The notes below the pieces were generated by a model. It worked only from the letters and a program-made list of their open reading frames with translations. It was not told the origin of the DNA and made no database searches. A program made the translations under genes and the position numbers. Shown piece after piece: positions 8,932 to 16,937 of a stretch of DNA of 64,000 nucleotides; position 1 is the stretch's first letter, and each line of letters opens with the position of its first letter. This DNA is from SZUA-442 sp963759175 (lineage in GTDB: Bacteria; Actinomycetota; Acidimicrobiia; Spongiisociales; UBA5794): assembly GCA_963759175.1 (NCBI GenBank), contig CAVWXP010000010.1, positions 62,001 to 126,000 on the forward strand, read 5' to 3'.

Positions 8932-9378
8932 TCAGGCGCCCGGAGACCATTCGGCGCCGCCGTCCCAGTGCTCCTTCTTCCAGATGGGCACCCTCGCCTT
9001 GAGCTCATCGATCACGTGGCGCGCTGCGGGGAACGCGTCGACGCGGTGCGCCGAGGACACGGCAACGACCACCGTGGGGTCGCCGAGCGCGACGTCACCG
9101 ATGCGATGGCCCACGGCGACGGCCACGAGAGGCCACCGTGCGAACGCCTCGTCCACGATCTCGCCGATCTTCGCCTCGGCGACGCCTTCGTAGGCCTCGT
9201 AGGACAACATCGTGACCCCGGTGTGCTCAGCGGAATGGTCGCGAACCGTGCCCGTGAAGGTCACCGAGCATCCGGCTGACGGATCGGCAACGAACGCTGA
9301 GTACGCGCCGACGTCGAGGGGATCGCCACCCAACGACACCCACCGGCGCTGCGTACCGGCTACTGGACCGCCACTCAT
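8932..9378 (-). CDS. moaE: molybdopterin synthase catalytic subunit MoaE
   Basis: 148-residue large subunit of molybdopterin synthase, which inserts sulfur from the MoaD thiocarboxylate into precursor Z during molybdenum cofactor synthesis. Conserved points are GTVRDH near 44-48, the HR pair at 111-112, and lysines 127 and 134 in LKARVPIWKKEHW. The first 25 residues form a short extension. It stands alone: no other moa gene is in the window. It ends 13 bases from the convergent thiolase gene, and its start is 12 bases from the divergent htrA start, so the two promoters overlap the coding starts. Confidence 0.9.
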   Translation of the reverse strand: MSGGPVAGTQRRWVSLGGDPLDVGAYSAFVADPSAGCSVTFTGTVRDHSAEHTGVTMLSYEAYEGVAEAKIGEIVDEAFARWPLVAVAVGHRIGDVALGDPTVVVAVSSAHRVDAFPAARHVIDELKARVPIWKKEHWDGGAEWSPGA

Positions 9379-9383
9379 ACAAT
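9378..9383 (+). promoter_or_regulatory. -10 box of a possible leaderless htrA transcript
   Basis: TACAAT, close to the sigma-70-type consensus, ends 7 bases before the htrA ATG at 9391. No Shine-Dalgarno site precedes that ATG. The box overlaps the divergent moaE start codon. Confidence 0.5.
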
Positions 9384-9390
9384 CACAACC

Positions 9391-10860
9391 ATGCGCAACG
9401 ATACCCCGGACAACGGTTCCGACGATTCTCAGCCTCCTTTCATCTCGGAGGGGAACGACGACGGAGTGTCGAGCGTTGCAGAGGACATGATGGATCACAA
9501 CGACACGCCCCCCAGCGAAGCACCCGAGTCCGCCGATCGATCCGGAGCCATCGGCGTCGCAGACACCGGCGAGATGGCGCCGATCGATCGTGCGATCCAA
9601 CCGTCGGTCGTCGAGGCAGCCCCCTTCGACTACGACACCTACTACGGGACCGAGCCGGTGTGGCCCGACGAAGCGCCCGCGGAGCCTCCCGTAGAGGCTC
9701 GCACCCCCAAGGGCAGGGACGGTGCCATGTACTTCATCGGGGCTATCGCTGCCGGTGTCGTCGGTGCGGCCCTGACCGTCGGTGTCCTCGCCGCAACGGG
9801 CACCTTCAATGACGACGCAGCGGCAGTCGCCGTACCGCCGACCCAGGAGGCGGTCACGTCGACCGAAGCCCCGTCGGAAATCCCAGCCCCGATCAACAAC
9901 ACCATCATCAACAACGAGCTCGGATCGGCCGTCAACCCCACGGCCGTGGCCGTCAAGACGATCCCCTCGATCGTCACCGTCAACACGTTCAACGGTGAAG
10001 GCGAATCCGCCGTCGGTGTGGGGTCGGGTTCCGGCGTCGTCCTGACAGCCGATGGGTACATCGCAACCAACGAGCACGTCGTCGACGGCGCAGCGAACTA
10101 TGCCGTCACCTTCGAGGACGGACGGGTCTATGAGGCAGAGCTCGTCGGTCAGGATGCACTCACCGACCTCGCGGTGCTCAAGATCACGGCCGATGGGCTC
10201 GTCCCCATCGAGTTCGGTTCTTCGGACGCCCTGGCCCTCGGTGACCCCGCCGTGGCCGTCGGGAATCCCCTCGGCCAGGACGGCGGCTCCTCGATCTCCG
10301 TCGGCATCGTGTCGGCATTCGATCGCCAGGTGGACTTCGGTGACGGTTCGAGCCTCTTCGGCATGATCCAGACCGACGCCGCCATCAACAGCGGGTCCTC
10401 CGGCGGCGCCCTCGTCAACTCCGATGGGCAGCTGATCGGGATCACGTCGGCGATCGGCGTCTCGAACGCCGGCCCCGAGGGCATCGGGTACGCCATCCCC
10501 GTGGAGCTCGTGGAGCGGATCACCGACGAGATCATCGAGATCGGCGACGTCAACCATCCCTTCCTCGGCGTCACCGTCGGCACGTTCCTCGAGGAGAAGG
10601 CCGATGGGGCCATTCAACCCTCGGGAGCCGAGATCATCGGCATCGAGGGAGACGACTCCGCCGCTGCCGCAGCAGGTGTCCAGGAGGGCGATGTCGTCGT
10701 GATGATCGGCGACGAGGAGATCAGCACACGGAACGACCTGATCCTCGAGGTACGCTTGTACCGCGTCGGTGACGTCGTCGAGTTCGGCGTGCTGCGCAAC
10801 GGTGAACCGCTCAGGTTCTCCGTCGAGATGGGGCAACGACCGTCCGCCCTCGGAGGCTGA
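9391..10860 (+). CDS. HtrA/DegP-like membrane serine protease with PDZ domain
   Basis: 489 residues. An acidic cytoplasmic N-terminal part of about 110 residues is followed by one membrane span (about 113-135), a Thr/Pro/Ala-rich linker, an S1C trypsin-like domain (about 175-375) and a PDZ domain (about 385-480). The catalytic triad is visible: His229 in ATNEHV, Asp259 in LTDLAVL and Ser337 in NSGSSGGALVN. It would degrade or refold damaged proteins outside the membrane, like actinobacterial PepD/HtrA proteins. The next gene starts 2 bases after its stop, so the two are co-transcribed. The acidic cytoplasmic tail may carry a regulatory contact. Confidence 0.9.
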   Translation: MRNDTPDNGSDDSQPPFISEGNDDGVSSVAEDMMDHNDTPPSEAPESADRSGAIGVADTGEMAPIDRAIQPSVVEAAPFDYDTYYGTEPVWPDEAPAEPPVEARTPKGRDGAMYFIGAIAAGVVGAALTVGVLAATGTFNDDAAAVAVPPTQEAVTSTEAPSEIPAPINNTIINNELGSAVNPTAVAVKTIPSIVTVNTFNGEGESAVGVGSGSGVVLTADGYIATNEHVVDGAANYAVTFEDGRVYEAELVGQDALTDLAVLKITADGLVPIEFGSSDALALGDPAVAVGNPLGQDGGSSISVGIVSAFDRQVDFGDGSSLFGMIQTDAAINSGSSGGALVNSDGQLIGITSAIGVSNAGPEGIGYAIPVELVERITDEIIEIGDVNHPFLGVTVGTFLEEKADGAIQPSGAEIIGIEGDDSAAAAAGVQEGDVVVMIGDEEISTRNDLILEVRLYRVGDVVEFGVLRNGEPLRFSVEMGQRPSALGG

Positions 10861-10862
10861 CC

Positions 10863-12020
10863 ATGTACGGGATGGACGACGAAGGCATCTTCGAACAGTT
10901 GTTCAAGCTGCTCCAGTCACCCGGACCGGTCAACTGGAAGCTCGCACGCGAGGTCACCAAGAGCCTCGCCGGTACACCCACTCCCGTGGAGCCCGCCGTT
11001 GCCGAGGAGTACCAGGAACTCGCCCACGTGGCCGACATGCGGTTGTCGGCGGTCGTCGACCTGCCGTCCGCCCCCACATCCGACCTGAACCCGACCGATC
11101 GTGCCACATGGGCAGCGGAGAACCAGCAGTCATTCCGCATCCTGGTGGAACCGCTCGCGGACAAGCTGGGTGGATTCGCCGACCAGGGTTCGATCCCGGG
11201 GCTTGGGGACATGGGCGGCATGGCGGCCATGCTCGCCCCGCTTGGCCCTGCGTTGATCGGCATCCAAGCCGGAACGATGGTCGGCTTCATGGCACACCGC
11301 GCACTCGGTCAGTTCGATACCGGGCTGCCGGCGATGGACCACGATCGGCTCTACGTCATCGTCCAGAACCTCGACGAATTCGCGATCGACCACGGCATCG
11401 ACCATCGCCAGGTTCGCCTCTGGGCGGCCCTCCACGAGGTTGCCTTCCACCGAATCATGGCGATCGAATGGGTGCGTGGGCGATTCACATCACTCATCGG
11501 AGCGTTCTACGACTCCGTCGAGATCGACACCTCCGACCTCATCGGCAAGCTCGGCGCCATGAACGATCCCGATGAGATCCAACGGATGCTCGGCGACGGC
11601 GAGGGCGATGCGACGAGCCTCATCCAGGGAACCTCGGATCCCGAACGCCTTGCCGCTGTCCAGGCGTTCACGGCGTTCATCGACGGATACGCCGACCGCA
11701 TCGTGCGTATCGCAGGTGGCGAGTTGCTGCCATCGATCGATCGCATCGAGGAGGCATACGCCGTTCGTCGCACCGAACCCGACCAGGCCGAGCAGTTCCT
11801 TCAGCAGTTTGCAGGTCTCACCCTCGACCGATCGCGAGCCGCGGATGCCGTGGCGTTCTGCGACGACGTCGTCGAACGGTGGGGCGCCGACACCCTCGCA
11901 AAGGTGTGGCACGAGCCGGACAACATGCCGACCCTCGCTGAGCTCACCGACCCGATCGGGTGGGCGGCGCGCGTCGTTCTCGATGATGCGGCCTTCGGTG
12001 AGGAAGCCGACACGGCCTGA
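10863..12020 (+). CDS. zincin-like protein of the DUF2342 / actinobacterial 'putative hydrolase' family
   Basis: 385-residue, mainly helical protein resembling the actinobacterial family annotated as zinc-dependent metalloprotease or coenzyme F420 biosynthesis-associated. The family's metal motif region is at LHEVAFHRIM: His191, Glu192 and His196. The second histidine is one position later than in a canonical HExxH, so metal binding is doubtful here. It begins 2 bases after htrA, which suggests a shared role in envelope protein quality control, but no function is proven for the family. No signal peptide; residues 115-145 are glycine/methionine-rich and mildly hydrophobic. Confidence 0.7.
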   Translation: MYGMDDEGIFEQLFKLLQSPGPVNWKLAREVTKSLAGTPTPVEPAVAEEYQELAHVADMRLSAVVDLPSAPTSDLNPTDRATWAAENQQSFRILVEPLADKLGGFADQGSIPGLGDMGGMAAMLAPLGPALIGIQAGTMVGFMAHRALGQFDTGLPAMDHDRLYVIVQNLDEFAIDHGIDHRQVRLWAALHEVAFHRIMAIEWVRGRFTSLIGAFYDSVEIDTSDLIGKLGAMNDPDEIQRMLGDGEGDATSLIQGTSDPERLAAVQAFTAFIDGYADRIVRIAGGELLPSIDRIEEAYAVRRTEPDQAEQFLQQFAGLTLDRSRAADAVAFCDDVVERWGADTLAKVWHEPDNMPTLAELTDPIGWAARVVLDDAAFGEEADTA

Positions 12021-12075
12021 ACCGATCCGCCGTTCGGTACCATCCCCACCATTCCTCACGACCCAGGAGCAGTTC

Positions 12076-12534
12076 ATGTCCGCCACCATCGGTCAGCCAG
12101 CACCCACCTTCGACCTCCCCGACCAGAACAAGGAACGCGTCAACCTCGACGACCTCAAGGGCAAGAGGACGCTGGTGATGTTCATCCCGTTCCCGTTCAC
12201 CGGGATCTGCGACGCCGAGGGGTGCGCACTCCGTGACGGTATCGGCCACCTCGAGGCGCTCGATGCCAACGTCGTCGTGATCACGGCGCACGCCGCCCAG
12301 ACGAACAAGAAGTGGGCCGAGGTCAACGACTTCACCTTCCCGATCCTGTCGGACTTCTGGCCCCACGGAGCGGTCAGCGAGGCATACGGCACCTTCAACG
12401 AAACGGTCGGGGTCCCGACGAGGTCGAGCTACATCCTCGACGCCGACGGCGTGGTCCGCGACATCATCGCCACCGACAGCCTCGGTGTGGCCCGCGAACA
12501 CGAGGCCCAGGTGGAGGCGCTGGCGAGCATCTGA
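12076..12534 (+). CDS. peroxiredoxin, AhpE/BCP-like
   Basis: 152-residue thiol peroxidase. The peroxidatic cysteine is Cys45 in PFPFTGICDAEG, the same position and FTGIC context as mycobacterial AhpE; Cys50 could act as a resolving cysteine, unlike typical one-cysteine AhpE. It reduces hydrogen or organic peroxides in the cytoplasm using a thiol donor. CAGGAGCAGTTC precedes the ATG. It is 55 bases downstream of the zincin-like gene and may share its transcript. Its TGA stop is the first in-phase element of the heptad array that fills the space up to regX3. Confidence 0.88.
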   Translation: MSATIGQPAPTFDLPDQNKERVNLDDLKGKRTLVMFIPFPFTGICDAEGCALRDGIGHLEALDANVVVITAHAAQTNKKWAEVNDFTFPILSDFWPHGAVSEAYGTFNETVGVPTRSSYILDADGVVRDIIATDSLGVAREHEAQVEALASI

Positions 12535-12694
12535 GCTACCAGCTGTGAGCCTTGAGCCTTGAGCTTTGAGCAGCAGTTCACAGTTCACAGTTCACGGTTA
12601 CGGTACGGTTTGTGGTCAACGGTCTTCTCACTGTGAACCGTGAACTGTCAACCGTGAACCGAGCTCAGAGCTCACAGCTCAAAGCTCATAGCTC
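12532..12694. repeat. inverted pair of heptad arrays between prx and regX3
   Basis: The space between two convergent genes is built of 7-base units. From 12546 the plus strand shows TGAGC every 7 bases (12546, 12553, 12560, 12567), in phase with the prx stop at 12532; then units of the type GTTCACA at 12576, 12583, 12590. After a centre of about 30 bases, nine uninterrupted units run from 12632 to 12694: first TGTGAAC/CGTGAAC types, then units ending in AGCTC. The two halves contain the same two unit types in inverted order, so the RNA from either strand can fold into a long imperfect hairpin. The last units encode the end and the TGA stop of regX3. It may act as a two-way terminator. Unit phase is seen; function is inferred. 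Confidence 0.85.
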
Positions 12695-13357
12695 TCCTTC
12701 CAACCGATAGCCCACTCCTCGGATCGTCACGATCCTGGGGGCGTCATCGCTCTGCTCGAGCTTGCGGCGCAGCCTGCGAATGTGCTGGTCGAGGCTCTTC
12801 GTGTCGCCCCAACCGAGTCCCCACACATCGTCGAGGATCCGGTCACGGGTCACGATGCGACCTGCGCGTTCCATGAGCATGGTCATCACCTCGAACTCCT
12901 TGCGCGGGAGGTCGAACGCGTCGCCGGCAACGATCAACTGGTAGCGATCCGCGTCGAGTGAGACGTTGCCGACGGTGATGGACGCCTGATCGTCGGCCGT
13001 CGCAGCCCGCCGCACCACCGCACGCACCCTGGCGATCAACTCGCGGGCCGAATAGGGTTTGGTGAGGTAATCATCGGCCCCGAGCTCGAGCGCCGTCACC
13101 ACATCCGATTCGGCGTCCTTGGCCGACACCACGACGACCGGCGTCACGGAATCGGCTCGGATCGCACGAAGGACATCGAGGCCCGAAACCGACGGCAGCA
13201 TGAGGTCGAGCAGGACCACATCGTAGGGATTCGCCCGGAACTCCCTGATGGCGTCCCTCCCGTCGAGTACCGCGGTCGAGTCGATTCCCTCCACCTCGAG
13301 CGCCACGCGCAGGGCGTCGACATAGGCGGGTTCGTCCTCGACGATCAGGACGTTCAC
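12686..13357 (-). CDS. regX3: OmpR/PhoB-family response regulator, RegX3-like
   Basis: 223 residues: receiver domain (1-115) with acidic pocket Glu7/Asp8 and phospho-acceptor Asp51 in LLDLMLP, conserved Lys in YLTKPYS, then a winged-helix DNA-binding domain (about 125-223) with RHIRRLRRKLE-like recognition helix region and GVGYRL. With the adjacent senX3 and divergent pst operon it is the likely phosphate-starvation regulator. Its ATG overlaps the senX3 stop by 4 bases. The last two codons and the stop lie in a heptad repeat, so its C-terminus (GEL) is repeat-derived. Confidence 0.9.
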   Translation of the reverse strand: MNVLIVEDEPAYVDALRVALEVEGIDSTAVLDGRDAIREFRANPYDVVLLDLMLPSVSGLDVLRAIRADSVTPVVVVSAKDAESDVVTALELGADDYLTKPYSARELIARVRAVVRRAATADDQASITVGNVSLDADRYQLIVAGDAFDLPRKEFEVMTMLMERAGRIVTRDRILDDVWGLGWGDTKSLDQHIRRLRRKLEQSDDAPRIVTIRGVGYRLEGEL

Positions 13358-14563
13358 GACGGATCACCCCCGACGACGGGCAACGAAACGGTGAACACGG
13401 ATCCAACGCCGACCTTCGAGCGCAAGCTTGCATTCCCGCCATGGGCGCGGGCGATGTTGCGCACGATCGACAGCCCGAGGCCCGTTCCACCGGATGCACG
13501 GCTCCGGGCCCGATCGACACGGAAGAAGCGCTCGAAGACCCGGTCCTGGTACCGGTCCGGTATCCCGATCCCGGTGTCCTCGATCTCGATGCACACCGTC
13601 GCACCACTCCGGTAGCTGCGGTAGCGGACGACGCCCGGTTCGCCCTTCACCGCCGTGTAGGTGATCGCATTGTGCAACAGGTTCGTGATGGCGGACACGA
13701 GCTGCTCCCGGTTCCCCGCCACGACGGCATCGACGACGTCGTCGCCCACGATGGTGATGCCGTGCTCGGCGGCGATCGTGTCGACCGACTTGACGGCCTC
13801 CTCGATAACCCCGGCCATCGCCACGGGGACGTACTCGGCGCCGAGCGACTCGGTCTCGGCCAACTGCAGGACATCGTCGATGACGTTGGCCATACGCGAC
13901 GCCTCGGATTGGAGTCGTTGCGCGAGACGGATCCGCGACTCCTCGTCGGTGGCGGCTGCGAGGGTCTCGGCCAGGAGGGCGAGCGCACCGAGTGGGGTCT
14001 TGAGCTCATGGCTCGCATTGGCGACGAAGTCGGTGCGCATGGTCTCGATCCTCCGTTTCGCCGAGAGATCATCGAGGTAGAGGCACACGCGGCCCACGGA
14101 GCCACCCTCAGACGACCAACGGGACGGCGGTGAGCGAAAGGACCCTGCGGTCAGGGTCGTGGATGTCGACCTCGACGACCTCGGACCGCCCGCTGCCTGC
14201 GACACGCTGACCGAGCGCCGTGACCCTGCTTCGCAGGACGGCCCGCTCCCTCGGACCGTCGAGGAGCAGCTGGGCAGCAGGATTCATGTACTGGATTGCC
14301 CCAGACGAGGACAGGATCGCGATTCCGGTCGACGAACCCTCGAGCGCTGCTGCGTAGCTGTTCGCACGCGCCTCGAGGTCGCGTGCGTCGGCGGCTACCG
14401 ATCGCACGTCGATCACGAGGTCGGCGTCGATCGACGTGCTCCCCACGGCCTTGCGGATGGACCGAAGCATGCGATCGCGAGCCTCGAGACGCCTGAGGAG
14501 GACCACCACGCCGATGATCGCCACGATGGCGACCATGGTCACGACGAAGGCATACACAGGCAT
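13354..14563 (-). CDS. senX3: sensor histidine kinase SenX3-like, with an apparent +1 frameshift
   Basis: About 402 residues if one base is skipped. First part: an N-terminal membrane span (about 4-23), a coiled segment and a PAS-like domain (LEGSSTGIAILSSSGAIQYMN). Second part: HisKA with the phospho-accepting His in ANASHELKTPLG, N box NLLHNAITYT, G boxes EDTGIGIPD and GTGLGLSI. The first frame reaches a TGA at 14110-14108; skipping one base (T at 14110) joins ...TAVPLVV to EGGSVGRVCLYLDDL and restores a normal SenX3 layout. It senses phosphate status with PhoU/Pst in known systems. Divergent from pstS. The shift is one of six in this locus. Confidence 0.85.
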
Positions 14564-14621
14564 CGTGGCGACTATAGGAGCGCACCGAGGCGGTGCCCCG
14601 GGATCGTGGAGTCTGCACGAG

Positions 14622-14639
14622 AGTTCACCTCCAGTTCAC
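14622..14639 (+). promoter_or_regulatory. PHO box (two GTTCACC units 11 bases apart)
   Basis: GTTCACC stands at 14622-14628 and again at 14633-14639, an exact 11-base period. This matches the direct-repeat PHO boxes bound by PhoP in Streptomyces. It lies in the 190-base divergent region between senX3 (start 14563) and pstS (start 14754), so it can serve both. Further units on either side are degenerate at best. Confidence 0.75.
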
Positions 14640-14753
14640 CCCCGAGTTGCGTTGCGATCACGTTGGCTCCGTACGTTTCGGGCTGTCACTCCCCGGTGCG
14701 GCCTTGATGCAACACGTCGTTCAGAGGGGAAGGCTCTCTAGGAAGGAAACTGA

Positions 14754-15838
14754 ATGAGCAAACTGACCAAGTTCGCCGTGCTGCTTGCAGTGCTCGCGCT
14801 TGTCGCCGCGGCATGCGGATCGGACTCGGACGACACGACGACGACCGATGCAGGTGGCACCGAGGAGACGACGACCACCACCGGTGGTGGCAGCGGCGAC
14901 GCCTCCCCGTGGGGCCTACCGATCATCGACCCGCTCGACGTACCCGAAGGTGACATCGCCATCGCCGGCTCCTCGACGGTGTTCCCCCTGTCGGTTGCCG
15001 TGGTCGATCAGTGGATCGACGAGGGTGGCCCGGCAGTACTCGATCGACTCGATCGGCTCAGGCGGTGGCTTCGAACGCTTCTGCGTCGAGGGCGCATCCG
15101 ACATCTCGAATGCGAGCCGCGCCATCAAGACCGAGGAGATCGAGGCCTGCGAGTCGATCGGGCGCACGCCGATCGAGATCCGCGTCGGTTCCGACGCCCT
15201 GTCGCTGGTCATCAGCTCAGGCAACTACTTCGCCCAGGAACTGACCCTCGAGGAGATCGCCCTCGCGTTCGCCGCTCCGTCGGGTGCGACGTGGGACACG
15301 GTCAACCCCGCCTTCCCCGCCCACCCGATCCAGGCGTTCTCGCCCGGCGCGGACTCGGGCACGTTCGACTACTTCAACGAAGTGGTCTTCGAGGAGGCCG
15401 AGCCCTCGCCGATCCTCGAGGCAGGTGTCGTCGAGATCGTCGGTGAGGACGACAACCTCACGGTCCGCGGTGTCGCCGACGACGGATGCACCGAAGGTGA
15501 CCTCGAGCTCGACGTGTGCCATCGGCTACTTCGGGTATGCCTTCTTCCAGGAGAACGCCGACGTCCTCCAGGTCGTCTCCGTGGATGGCGGTGACGGTCC
15601 GGTGGAGCCGAACGACGCAACGGTGAACGAGGGAACGTATCCCATCGCCCGCCCGCTGTTCATGTACACCGCACAGGCGGTGATCGAGGAGAAGCCACAG
15701 GTCGCGGACTTCATCTCGTACTACCTGAACAACGTGAACGATCTGATCGGTGAGGTCGGGTACTTCCCTGCTCCCGATGATGCCCTCCAGGGTGCTGCCA
15801 ACGCCATCGGCGCTGCGGCCGGCTACCCGGGCTTCTGA
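14754..15838 (+). CDS. pstS: phosphate-binding lipoprotein PstS, with two apparent +1 frameshifts
   Basis: About 360 residues once two single bases are skipped. Lipobox VAAAC with Cys21, a Thr/Asp/Gly linker, then the phosphate-binding fold: IAGSSTVFPLS, DSIGSGGGFERFC, DISNASRAI, FSPGADSGTFDYF and the C-terminal AIGYFGYAFF. The frame changes near 15032 (within CCGGCAGTAC) and near 15514-15517 (GACGTGTGCC); both need one extra base to be ignored. Every motif expected of PstS is kept across the three frames, so the protein itself appears to be under selection. It captures phosphate outside the membrane for PstCAB. AGGAAGGA precedes the ATG. Confidence 0.88.
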
Positions 15839-15862
15839 TCGAGACACTGACTCGTGCATGAT

Positions 15863-15904
15863 GGTGGTGGTCCCGGCCGGTTTGGACCGGCTGGGACCAC
15901 CACC
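15863..15904 (+). terminator. 19-bp hairpin between pstS and pstC
   Basis: Arms 15863-15881 and 15886-15904 are inverted repeats with a single G.T mismatch and a TTGG loop; no T run follows. It lies 24 bases behind the pstS stop. It probably favours pstS over the downstream pstCAB message, a known need because the binding protein is required in excess. A 14-base perfect palindrome, CCCGCAGCTGCGGG, follows at 15930-15943. Confidence 0.75.
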
Positions 15905-15964
15905 GGTACGATCACCATCTGACGACCCGCCCGCAGCTGCGGGTACCGCGAGGATCGAAAAGGC

Positions 15965-16937
15965 ATGACGGCAAGCAGCCCACCGCAGTCCGATGTCCCG
16001 ATCAAGGACCAGCTGAAACGGCGACGGCGACCACTCGAGTCAGGGGTCATCGCCTCCCTCTTCATCGCCGGCGTGATCTCGATCGGGATCACCGTCGGCA
16101 TCCTCTACGAGCTGGTCCGCGAATCCCTGCTGTTCTTCCAGGACGACCGTGTCAGCTTCGTCGAGTTCTTCACGACGACCGTCTGGCAACCGCAGGCCGG
16201 GTCCTTCGGCATCTGGCCGCTCATCCTCGGCACGCTGCTCATCACGGTCATCGCCCTCATCGTCGCCGTGCCGATCGGGCTGGCCGCAGCGATCTACCTC
16301 TCCGAGTACGCGAGTACTCGGGTCCGCAACATCTTCAAGCCCGTCCTCGAGATCCTCGTCGGCATCCCCACCGTCGTCTTCGGGTTCTTCGCCATCACCT
16401 TCATGACGCCCCTGCTCCGGTCGATCTTCGGCACCAGCACGGTCGGCTTCTTCAACGTCCTGTCCGCAGGCATCGTCGTGGGCATCCTCATCGTCCCACT
16501 CGTGAGCTCGCTCTCGGAGGACGCCATGTCCGCGGTTCCCGACTCGCTCAGGCAGGCTGCCTACGGCCTCGGGCGCGTCGAAACTCGAAGTATCGCTTCG
16601 CATCATCGTGCCGGCAGCCCTCTCGGGTATCGCAGCAGGCATCGTGATCGCGATGTCCCGGGCGATCGGCGAGACCATGGTCGTCACGCTCGCGGCCGGC
16701 GCCTCCCCGAGGAACTTCGACATAGGTTCAGACGGCATCTGGTACCTGCTCAACCCGTTCCAGGGTGCCCAGACGATGACCGGCTACGTGGCGATCACCG
16801 CTTCCGGTGACATCAGCTACAACACCATCGACTACAACTCGATCTTCGCCATCGGGTTGACGCTGTTCTTCATGACCCTGGGTCTCAACTCCCTGAGTCG
16901 CCGCATCGTCAAGCGCTTCCGGCAGGTGTACGAATGA
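15965..16937 (+). CDS. pstC: phosphate ABC transporter permease PstC, with an apparent +1 frameshift
   Basis: About 323 residues if the base at 16574 is skipped. Six membrane spans; the transporter coupling (EAA) region reads LRQAAYGLGASKLEVSLRIIVPAALSGI only when the extra C between GGG and GCG at 16574 is removed, which pins the shift precisely. The first frame alone would end at 16810 with nonsense after residue 202. It forms the phosphate channel with PstA. The stop overlaps the pstA start as ATGA. Confidence 0.88.

Noticed and set aside
8932..10836. 634-residue minus-strand frame including moaE
   Set aside because: Only the last 148 residues are MoaE; the rest mirrors htrA.
12532..12694. 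CRISPR array or transposon end
   Set aside because: Units are 7 bases without spacers; no target duplication or transposase nearby.
15965..16810. Treating the first parts of pstC, pstS and pstA as complete short genes
   Set aside because: After the shift points the sequence stops resembling the families, and the next frame continues them at once.
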